Part shown: positions 1 to 4,937 of the stretch, piece by piece
Layout of the letters: the number at the start of each line of letters is the position of its first letter
Position numbering within the stretch: the first letter of the stretch is position 1
From: Acidobacteriota bacterium
Lineage (GTDB): Bacteria > Acidobacteriota > Terriglobia > Terriglobales > Acidobacteriaceae
Assembly: GCA_021780095.1 (NCBI GenBank)
Contig: JAJXZK010000223.1
Coordinates: 1-5,480 of the forward strand
Reading direction: 5' to 3'
Length of the DNA: 5,480 nt
Made by a program: the position numbers and the translations under genes
Notes under the pieces: generated by a model
The model's input: the letters and a program-made list of their open reading frames with translations, nothing else
Databases searched by the model: none
Told to the model about the DNA's origin: nothing

Positions 1-243
1 ACGGCCAAGCTGGTTCCATGCGTAGAGTCCGGCAACGCGGGTTGCATCCGGCTTCTGCCGTGCGATCTCCAGAATGTTGCCGAAAGAGTAGTTGTGAAAG
101 CGGCTCATGGCGGTCAGGTAGGCGGTGAGCGCCTCGCTCTTCCCTGCCTCAAGCTGCTCGATGAGGGCTTGGACGTTGGCGGCGATTACTTCTTTCGCCG
201 TCTGCCGTTGTGGTTGCTGTTGGTTTTTCTTCTTGAATTGCAT
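1..243 (-). CDS. ArdC-like antirestriction protein, N-terminal part (runs off the left edge)
   Basis: The minus strand reads ATG at 243-241 and stays open for 81 codons to the window edge. Seen: a basic, Gln-rich start (MQFKKKNQQQPQRQ), then a helix containing IEQLEAG (residues about 28-34), then LTAYLTAMSRFHNYSFGN and a segment ending RVAGLYAWNQLGR. This succession (LEAG, the FH-YSFGN aromatic block, the VAG-W-LGR block) is the pattern of the ArdC N-terminal ssDNA-binding domain (PF08401 type). Known of the family: ArdC of conjugative plasmids binds single-stranded DNA and protects entering DNA from host restriction; full proteins usually have a further metalloprotease-like domain, which would lie outside the window. 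The start is supported by an AGGAG nine bases upstream. Its position near a tRNA-derived scar and a restriction enzyme suggests a mobile element or hotspot. Family assignment is fairly sure; the cellular role here is inferred. Confidence 0.8.
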   Translation of the reverse strand, partial: MQFKKKNQQQPQRQTAKEVIAANVQALIEQLEAGKSEALTAYLTAMSRFHNYSFGNILEIARQKPDATRVAGLYAWNQLGR

Positions 244-252
244 TTGTTTTTT

Positions 253-257
253 CTCCT
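253..257 (-). promoter_or_regulatory. Ribosome binding site of the ArdC-like gene
   Basis: AGGAG on the minus strand (CTCCT on plus), followed by nine mostly A residues and the ATG at 243. It fixes the start of the ArdC-like gene. Confidence 0.7.
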
Positions 258-261
258 GGAT

Positions 262-283
262 GCCCGGTCGGGCGTTTTTGTTT
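262..283 (+). terminator. Short GC hairpin followed by a T-run (possible plus-strand terminator)
   Basis: GCCC (262-265), loop GGTC, GGGC (270-273), then GTTTTTGTTT. Read on the plus strand this has the form of a small intrinsic terminator. It would stop transcription arriving from the left, antisense to the ArdC-like gene. Read on the minus strand it is a stem-loop just before the ArdC ribosome binding site. No plus-strand gene that needs a terminator is visible, so its role is open. Confidence 0.35.
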
Positions 284-308
284 CTCACAGCGCAGCGAGA
301 CAAAAACG
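273..308. repeat. Inverted repeat in the leader of the ArdC-like gene
   Basis: CGTTTTTGT (273-281) is mirrored by ACAAAAACG (300-308), nine perfect pairs. After a two-base bulge, CTC pairs with GAG, leaving a loop of about ten bases. It abuts the smaller GC hairpin at 262-273, sharing base 273. On the minus strand both would lie in the 5' leader of the ArdC-like message, so they could be a translational or transcriptional control element, or a protein-binding site. No function can be assigned. Confidence 0.5.
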
Positions 309-639
309 ACTGAACGGCAGACAGGAAAGAACGACGACCGGGACCGGACGTAGCACGAGCGGCAGGCGCGGCCAGTGACAAACCTGTACTGTGGGTTTGG
401 CGCGCAGACGGCGCCCGCGAAGGGCGGCCCGTAGCGGCTTTATGCGGAGGGAACGGCGGGGACCGGCGGAAGTGGGGAAAAGGCGCGCGTAGCGCTTACC
501 GTGCACTGCATGTATTCGACGATTTCAAGGACGGAGGGAGGAACCTGCGGCGTTCTGACTGACCCTTTGCAGAATGGAAATTATTCTCACTGTGTCCGGA
601 TCATCGAACGACGCCCTCAATGTTGCGATAATCTGCTTA
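309..639. other. GC-rich gene-free stretch upstream of the ArdC-like gene
   Basis: This stretch must carry the promoter of the leftward ArdC-like gene, but I see no convincing -35/-10 pair. The plus strand is G-rich between about 380 and 490. Short open frames on both strands (285-506 minus, 501-878 plus) are Arg/Pro/Cys-rich with no recognisable domain, and I do not regard them as genes. Possible contents are a leader or remains of an element end. Confidence 0.4.
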
Positions 640-683
640 TGGTCGGGGACGACGGAGCTCGAACCCACGACCTCTGCCCTATA
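640..683 (-). pseudogene. 3' fragment of a tRNA gene (likely attachment-site remnant)
   Basis: The minus strand reads, 5' to 3': GGGCAGAGGTC (anticodon-stem 3' strand and variable loop, 679-669), a T arm GTGGG-TTCGAGC-TCCGT (668-652), the acceptor strand CGTCCCC (651-645), G, and ACCA (643-640). The T loop has the canonical TTCGA. The T stem can pair fully only with three G-U wobbles, so it has drifted. The 5' half (acceptor 5' strand, D arm, anticodon stem 5' strand) is absent. The plus-strand translation gives GARTHDL, a word commonly produced by antisense reading of tRNA genes. A lone tRNA 3' half is the usual mark left at one end of an element that integrates into a tRNA 3' end. The isoacceptor cannot be told. 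Confidence 0.65.
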
Positions 684-706
684 GACCTCTGCCCGGACCT
701 TTGCCT
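669..706. repeat. Three tandem copies of the tRNA-derived core GACCTCTGCCC
   Basis: GACCTCTGCCC at 669-679 belongs to the tRNA fragment. An identical copy lies at 684-694 after a TATA spacer, and GACCTTTGCCT (9 of 11 identical) lies at 696-706. The second and third copies are outside any possible tRNA fold, so they are duplications of the tRNA segment. They may be stacked crossover cores from successive integrations. The short palindrome GCCT-AGC-AGGC (703-713) follows directly. Confidence 0.6.
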
Positions 707-860
707 AGCAGGCCGTCAAATAATACGAATCGACGACCGCTCAACGCGGAGGGCACCATTTCTAATTTCCGGAGTGTCACTTGCTTTCAGCATTGCGTCC
801 AGCATCCAGTCAGAAGTCGTCCATTTGCCAACGCAAAAAGTCACTTCCGATCGGGCGAAC

Positions 861-866
861 TACAAT
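861..866 (+). promoter_or_regulatory. Possible -10 box of the restriction-methylation gene
   Basis: TACAAT fits the -10 consensus TATAAT at five of six positions. It would start a transcript near 873, about 26 bases before the proposed TTG start at 899. The sequence 17-18 bases upstream (AAGTCA region) is a poor -35 box, so the promoter would be weak or need an activator. Restriction genes are often kept at low expression. Confidence 0.3.
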
Positions 867-898
867 ACGCTTACCTGAAAAATGAATGGGAAAATGCC

Positions 899-3800
899 TT
901 GCCACTGAATGGCGATAACTTTATCAGTCGTTGGCAACAGTCGTCGGCAGCGGAGCGCGCAAATTATGCGTTGTTTCTCTCCGAACTCTGCGACTATCTA
1001 GACCTTCCTCGCCCGGAACCCAGCCAGGCGGACGAGGACGCCAATTCCTATGTGATCGACAAAGCCGTTTACTTTCAGAACCTCAGTGGTTCCTCCACAA
1101 CAAACTACATCGATCTGTACAAACGCAACTGCTTCGTCCTCGAAGCCAAGCAGGGCAGCAATCCCCTGTCAACTTCTGCGGCGCCTTTGAGCCCTGCCAA
1201 GGAACCCCGGCGCATGAAGCGCGGCACTGCCGTCCGCGGAACACACGGCTGGGATGAGGCCATGCTGGCTGCGCGCGGCCAGGCCGAACGGTACGCCAAA
1301 GCATTACCGGTTTCGGAGGGTTGGCCGCCTTTTCTAGTGGTTGTCGATGTAGGCCACTCCATCGAACTCTATGCCGACTTCTCCCTCACGGGCAAAGCGT
1401 ATCTGCCCTTCCCCGATCCCCGCACCTTCCGCATTCTCCATGAACAATTGCAGCAGACAGAAACAAAGAATCGCCTGCGCGCCCTTTGGCTCGATCCCCT
1501 TTCCCTGGACCCGTCGCGCGAAACAGCCAAAGTCACGCGGGAGGTCGCCGGTAAATTAGCCGTTCTCGCACGCAACCTCGAACGTCATCACCCTCCCAAA
1601 CAGGTTGCAGAATTCCTCACCCGGTGCATATTCACCTCGTTTGCCGAGGATGTGAAACTGCTTCCGGAACGCAGCTGGCTCAATCTGCTTGAAAGTCTTC
1701 GCGATGATGTGGGCAACTTTCCTCCCATGGCGGAAGCTCTTTGGCAAACCATGAACGAGGGTGGCTTTTCTACGATCTTGCGGGCGCACATCCTCAAATT
1801 CAATGGCGGGCTGTTCGAAACCACCAAAGCCCTGCCGCTCACCCGAGATCAGCTCGGCCTGCTCATTGAAGCTGCCGATTCGCGCTGGCGCGATGTGGAA
1901 CCGGCCATCTTCGGCACGCTGCTCGAACGCGCACTCGGTGCCGACGAACGCCATGCGCTGGGAGCCCACTACACACCGCGCGCCTATGTCGAACTGCTCG
2001 TCATTCCCACACTCGTGGAGCCACTTCGGGATGACTGGCGCAGTAGCCAAGCGGTCATCACCGAACAGGTCAACGCCGGTGACAGAGAGGCGGCAATTGA
2101 AACCGCGCGTGCCTTTCACCGCCAACTCTGCTCTACCCGCGTACTCGATCCCGCGTGCGGCTCGGGCAACTTCCTCTACGTCTCGCTCGAACACATGAAG
2201 CGGCTGGAAGGCGAGGTGCTCGAAACCCTCCACGCTCTTGGCGACACGCAGCAGTCGCTCGAACATACCGGCCTCACCGTGGACCCGCATCAACTCCTCG
2301 GCCTCGAACTGAATCCCCGCGCAGCCGTGGTCGCCGATCTCGTTCTCTGGATCGGCTATCTTCAATGGCACTTCCGCACGCGCGGCGACGCCCAGCCGCC
2401 CATTCCCGTCATCAGCAACTTTCATAACATCGTCGAAGCTGACGCGCTCCTCACGTGGAAGAAAAGAGTGCCGTTGCTCGATAAGCAAGGCAATGCCGTA
2501 ACTCAATGGGATGGCGCCACTACCAAGAAACATCCCACGACCGGGCAGGACATTCCCGATGACGAAGCACGCATCGCGGTCTATGAATACATCGATGTGA
2601 AGCAAGCCAAGTGGCCGCAAGCAGATTTCATCGTTGGAAATCCGCCCTTCATCGGCGGCAAGTATATGCGCGACGATTTGGGTGCTGGCTATGCCGAGGC
2701 TCTGCGCAAGACTTATGACGAGGTTCCCGACAGCGCAGACTTTGTCATGTATTGGTGGCAGCGTGCCGCCGAACTCGCCCGCGCTGGCAAGATTCGCCGC
2801 TTTGGGTTCATCACCACGAACAGTCTTCCGCAGCTTTTCAATCGCAAGGTGGTCGCACAAAACCTGAATGCAACCAAGGACCCATTGTCGTTGATCTTCG
2901 CCATTCCTGATCATCCATGGCTGAAATCCGCCTTAGTCGATGGACAGTCTGCTACCGATCACGCCGCTGTACGCATCGCTATGACCGTCGCAGAGAAGGG
3001 CGAACACCTGGGCCGTCTTTGCCGAGTCACGCGGGAGGGGGATACAAGCTCTGAGGGCACAGATGTCGAATTGACAGAAGAGTCTGGGAAAATCCTCGCG
3101 GACTTGCGCATCGGTACCGATATATCCAGCGCGACGCCGTTAAAGGCCAACGAAGGCTTGGCCACAAGAGGAGTCGCTCTTCACGGTGCTGGTTTCCTGG
3201 TCACCCCAGAGCAATCTGCTTCGTTAGGACTTGGCCGAATAACAGAGTTGGCAAAACACATACTACCTTACAGGAGCGGTAAGGATATAACTGGCAAATC
3301 CAGAAATCTAATGGTTATTGATCTGCATGAACTGGAGAGAGAAAAAGTATTCAAACTATTCCCAGAGGTTTACCAGTGGGTTTATGACCGAGTCAAACCC
3401 GAGCGCGATGTGAATAATGAGGTATCCAGACGAGAAGTCTGGTGGCAGTTTGGAAGACGGCACACCGAGCTTCGCAATGCACTGAGGGGACTGACGCGGT
3501 TTGTAAGCACGCCGGCGACATCAAAACATCGTTTTTTTGTATTTCTCCCCGGAGGGTTTGTTCCAGACGACTCCCTCATAAATTTAGGCTTTGAAGGTGC
3601 AGAATTTCTCGGCGTTATGTCTTCGCGGATACATCTTGTTTGGGCTCTTCAAGCTGGTACTACACTTGAAGACCGTCCTCGTTACATTCAGACCCGCTGC
3701 TTCAATCCATTTCCATTTCCAAATTGGAACGAAGCGCAGAAGCAGACAATCCGCGAGATAGCCGAACGCCTTGATGCGCACCGCAAGCGCCAGCAGCAGC

Positions 3801-4348
3801 TTCACCCCGCACTCACGCTCACTGAAATGTACAACGTCCTCGAAAAGCTCCGGGCCAATGAGGAATTGACTGTCGAAGATCATGCTACTTACGAGATGGG
3901 CCTGATTGGAATCCTGCGCGAGATCCATGATGAGTTGGACGAGGCGGTCTTCGCCGCATACGGTTGGCCTGCAACTCTAAGCACCGAACAAATTCTTTCA
4001 AATGTCGTCGCCCTCAACGCCCAGCGCAGGACCGAAGAAGCGTCGGGCCTGGTCCGTTGGCTCCGGCCTGAATTTCAGGCGCCCAACGTTTCGGCGATGC
4101 AGCAGACGCTCGGCGGCCTTGTCCCAGTCGAAGCTCCGGCCGCGGCGCGGCGCAAGCAACACTGGCCGGCGACTCTCACCGACCAATTCCGCGTCATCAA
4201 AGACGCGCTCCGCGCCACGCCATTCCAGACCCCGCAACAAATCGCTTCTGGCTTCAAGCCAGCCAGCCGCATCCGCGTTCAAGAGATTCTGCAGACCCTC
4301 ACAGCCCTCGGCCAGACTCGCCAAGTGGATGACCGATACCTTCTCTGA
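899..4348 (+). CDS. MmeI-like (Type IIL/IIG) fused restriction endonuclease and adenine-N6 DNA methyltransferase
   Basis: A single-chain enzyme that should both methylate adenine with SAM and cut DNA at a distance from its site. Domains, numbered from TTG at 899 (1149 residues): an N-terminal PD-(D/E)XK nuclease with D72-X9-E82-A-K84 (IDLYKR...VLEAKQG), the spacing and near-exact positions known for MmeI (D70, E80, K82); a helical linker (about 180-350); motif X-like HYTP at 357-360; SAM motif I DPACGSGNF at 417-425; catalytic NPPF at 581-584, typical of gamma-class N6-adenine methylases; a target-recognition region at about 780-935 ending CFNPFPFP; a helical C-terminal region; and a final winged-helix-like segment from W1089. 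It is longer than MmeI (about 919 residues). There is no in-frame ATG before the nuclease motif, so TTG at 899 (MPLNGDNFISRW, after GGGAAAA) is the best start. The frame is open upstream to 701, but that extension runs through tRNA-derived repeats and is not protein-like. No separate specificity or restriction gene is adjacent, which fits a self-contained enzyme. The recognition site cannot be predicted. Confidence 0.88.
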   Translation: MPLNGDNFISRWQQSSAAERANYALFLSELCDYLDLPRPEPSQADEDANSYVIDKAVYFQNLSGSSTTNYIDLYKRNCFVLEAKQGSNPLSTSAAPLSPAKEPRRMKRGTAVRGTHGWDEAMLAARGQAERYAKALPVSEGWPPFLVVVDVGHSIELYADFSLTGKAYLPFPDPRTFRILHEQLQQTETKNRLRALWLDPLSLDPSRETAKVTREVAGKLAVLARNLERHHPPKQVAEFLTRCIFTSFAEDVKLLPERSWLNLLESLRDDVGNFPPMAEALWQTMNEGGFSTILRAHILKFNGGLFETTKALPLTRDQLGLLIEAADSRWRDVEPAIFGTLLERALGADERHALGAHYTPRAYVELLVIPTLVEPLRDDWRSSQAVITEQVNAGDREAAIETARAFHRQLCSTRVLDPACGSGNFLYVSLEHMKRLEGEVLETLHALGDTQQSLEHTGLTVDPHQLLGLELNPRAAVVADLVLWIGYLQWHFRTRGDAQPPIPVISNFHNIVEADALLTWKKRVPLLDKQGNAVTQWDGATTKKHPTTGQDIPDDEARIAVYEYIDVKQAKWPQADFIVGNPPFIGGKYMRDDLGAGYAEALRKTYDEVPDSADFVMYWWQRAAELARAGKIRRFGFITTNSLPQLFNRKVVAQNLNATKDPLSLIFAIPDHPWLKSALVDGQSATDHAAVRIAMTVAEKGEHLGRLCRVTREGDTSSEGTDVELTEESGKILADLRIGTDISSATPLKANEGLATRGVALHGAGFLVTPEQSASLGLGRITELAKHILPYRSGKDITGKSRNLMVIDLHELEREKVFKLFPEVYQWVYDRVKPERDVNNEVSRREVWWQFGRRHTELRNALRGLTRFVSTPATSKHRFFVFLPGGFVPDDSLINLGFEGAEFLGVMSSRIHLVWALQAGTTLEDRPRYIQTRCFNPFPFPNWNEAQKQTIREIAERLDAHRKRQQQLHPALTLTEMYNVLEKLRANEELTVEDHATYEMGLIGILREIHDELDEAVFAAYGWPATLSTEQILSNVVALNAQRRTEEASGLVRWLRPEFQAPNVSAMQQTLGGLVPVEAPAAARRKQHWPATLTDQFRVIKDALRATPFQTPQQIASGFKPASRIRVQEILQTLTALGQTRQVDDRYLL
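3061..3720 (+). other. Low-GC target-recognition segment inside the methyltransferase gene
   Basis: Hand counts give 44 G+C in 120 bases at 3241-3360 (37%), 29 of 60 at 3541-3600 and 28 of 60 in each of 3601-3660 and 3661-3720. In comparison, 40 of 60 at 2281-2340 and 38 of 60 at 4201-4260 are G+C. The dip coincides with the expected DNA-recognition domain (residues about 780-935). This suggests that this domain has a different origin from the rest of the gene, as happens when recognition domains are exchanged. Confidence 0.5.
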
Positions 4349-4361
4349 GCGTGCCAACCTA

Positions 4362-4418
4362 ATCGGAGCAACACTCCGCGGTCAAGTTCTCGTTGTCGCC
4401 CGCCTCAAGCTGCTGGAT
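4362..4418 (-). pseudogene. Patch of a second ArdC-like gene
   Basis: The frame reads IQQLEAGDNENLTAECCSD and stops. It aligns with IEQLEAGKSEALTA of the ArdC-like protein at the left of the window: 10 of 14 residues identical, and 30 of 42 bases (121-162 against 4377-4418), with several differences being synonymous third positions (GCA/GCG, GGG/GGC, GCC/GCG). The similarity therefore looks like coding homology, in the same orientation. Only this small piece remains, fused behind the phosphoesterase remnant. Confidence 0.5.
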
Positions 4419-4456
4419 GCCAGGGATGGCGATCAGGGGGAGGTTCGCTCTCTTTA

Positions 4457-4485
4457 GCCGAGACAGACTCGGCGATATTTCTTTT
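4457..4485 (+). terminator. Candidate terminator downstream of the methyltransferase gene
   Basis: GCCGAG (4457-4462), loop ACAGA, CTCGGC (4468-4473), then GATATTTCTTTT. The stem is perfect but short, and the T-rich tract starts a few bases late. It lies 108 bases after the methyltransferase stop. A second small hairpin, CGGAG-CAACA-CTCCG at 4364-4378, lies closer to the stop but has no T-run. Confidence 0.35.
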
Positions 4486-4707
4486 AGGATTTCGGCAAAC
4501 GCATCAACGCTTCGGCGCGTGGCTGCCGAATCGAATACCTCGCCGAGTAGGCAGATCGCATCCACACCCTTACTTGTGCAGATTTCGATGGCGCTGCAGA
4601 AAGCCGTTGAGAAGTCGGCCCGCCTTTTGGGGGAATAGTCCGTACAGCCAGGATGTGCGTGCGAATTCTAGAATTTGACTCCGGAATTCCTCCGACCTCA
4701 TTTCGAG

Positions 4708-4712
4708 CCTCC
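4708..4712 (-). promoter_or_regulatory. Relic ribosome binding site of the phosphoesterase remnant
   Basis: GGAGG on the minus strand, six bases before the ATG at 4701. The ideal spacing supports that a leftward gene once began here. Confidence 0.4.
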
Positions 4713-4854
4713 AAGAGTTGATCTCGGCACGGCCGAGGAATTTGCGACAAGAGAAGAAGTTCAGTGGTGTTTCTTTATTGAGTTTGTGTGGAGTGGCCGG
4801 GCGACGCTGGCAGAAGCGGTCGTCTCTGTGGTTTATTTGGATAAATAGTTATTA
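4713..4854. other. Intergenic stretch between the remnant and the AbiE promoter
   Basis: There is no supportable gene. It holds a perfect hairpin, CTCGGC-ACG-GCCGAG (4723-4737), without a T-run. From about 4830 it becomes AT-rich, leading into the abiE operator region. A minus-strand frame is open through this stretch (about 4573-4842), but it has no start before the ATG at 4701 and no recognisable domain. Confidence 0.4.
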
Positions 4855-4871
4855 TCGTAGTGAAACTACGA
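4855..4871. promoter_or_regulatory. Inverted repeat 1, probable AbiEi operator
   Basis: TCGTAG-TGAAA-CTACGA, preceded by A and followed by C. It is matched by the second copy at 4921-4937 in both half-sites and spacer length. It lies 19 bases upstream of the TTGACA box. Studied AbiEi antitoxins bind two inverted repeats in their own promoter and repress it. Confidence 0.65.
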
Positions 4872-4890
4872 CGATGCATTCTTATTAAAA

Positions 4891-4921
4891 TTGACAATGC
4901 GCCTGGAAATATGCAGATAAT
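4891..4921 (+). promoter_or_regulatory. Promoter of the abiE operon
   Basis: A perfect -35 box TTGACA (4891-4896) is followed after 19 bases by GATAAT (4916-4921), five of six to consensus. With 18 bases the -10 would be AGATAA. The spacing is longer than ideal, so the promoter may need DNA distortion or be modest. Initiation about seven bases after the -10 would fall at the ATG at 4928. It lies between the two inverted repeats, a layout suited to repression. Confidence 0.55.
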
Positions 4922-4937
4922 CGTAGTATGGCTACGA
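4921..4937. promoter_or_regulatory. Inverted repeat 2, probable AbiEi operator over the start codon
   Basis: TCGTAG-TATGG-CTACGA. The left arm overlaps the end of the -10 box, the spacer contains the ATG, and the right arm is inside codons 2-4. A further half-site-like CTACGG follows at 4938-4943. The centre is 66 bases from that of the first copy. Confidence 0.65.

Larger units (their letters stand above)
4359..4701 (-). pseudogene. Decayed N-terminal part of an Mre11/SbcD-like metallophosphoesterase, ending in ArdC-like sequence
   Basis: The minus strand has a relic start ATG at 4701-4699 behind GGAGG. The reading frame shifts near 4660 (in-frame TAG at 4670-4668), after which the main frame runs to a TAG at 4361-4359. 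It reads SHAHPGCTDYSPKRRADFS, then KGVDAICLLGEVFDSAATRR, then RANLPLIAIPG. This follows the order of Mre11/SbcD proteins: DxHLG, a DF-AF helix, VD-xx-LxGDxFDS, and P-x-xAIxGNHD. The metal ligands are damaged: D to H in the first motif, GD to GE in the second, and GNHD replaced by GIQQ. The homology therefore rests on the pattern, and the product cannot be an active nuclease. The tail switches to ArdC-like residues (see 4362-4418). The remnant converges on the methyltransferase gene, with ten bases between the two stop codons. Confidence 0.5.

Noticed and set aside
94..378. Plus-strand open frame with a hydrophobic stretch that could look like a membrane segment
   Set aside because: Its first half is antisense to the ArdC-like gene; the Leu/Phe run comes from the reverse of Lys/Gln codons.
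285..506. 73-codon minus-strand open frame upstream of the ArdC-like gene
   Set aside because: Arg/Pro/Leu-rich with no domain and no clear ribosome binding site. It is probably non-coding GC-rich DNA.
501..878. 125-codon plus-strand open frame
   Set aside because: It contains GARTHDL, typical of translating a tRNA antisense strand, and covers the tRNA fragment and its repeats. It is not a protein gene.
701..898. N-terminal extension of the methyltransferase from TTG 701
   Set aside because: The extra 66 residues derive from tRNA repeats and low-quality sequence, do not resemble the family, and would displace the nuclease motif from its usual numbering.
1556..2914. 452-codon open frame on the minus strand
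   Set aside because: It lies wholly antisense to the methyltransferase gene, whose plus-strand motifs are unmistakable. The minus frame has no recognisable domain and is a by-product of GC-rich codon use.
899..4348. Assignment of the methyltransferase to a DISARM or BREX system
   Set aside because: None of the partner genes of those systems is adjacent, and the D-X9-E-X-K nuclease in the same chain favours a self-contained MmeI-like enzyme. Partners beyond the window cannot be excluded.
4393..4638. 81-codon plus-strand open frame after the methyltransferase
   Set aside because: It is antisense to the phosphoesterase/ArdC remnant, which shows better family patterns. No homology is recognised for the plus frame.
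4855..4937. CRISPR-like or transposon terminal repeats
   Set aside because: There are only two short palindromic copies, with a promoter between them and no spacers or transposase. Operators for AbiEi explain them better.
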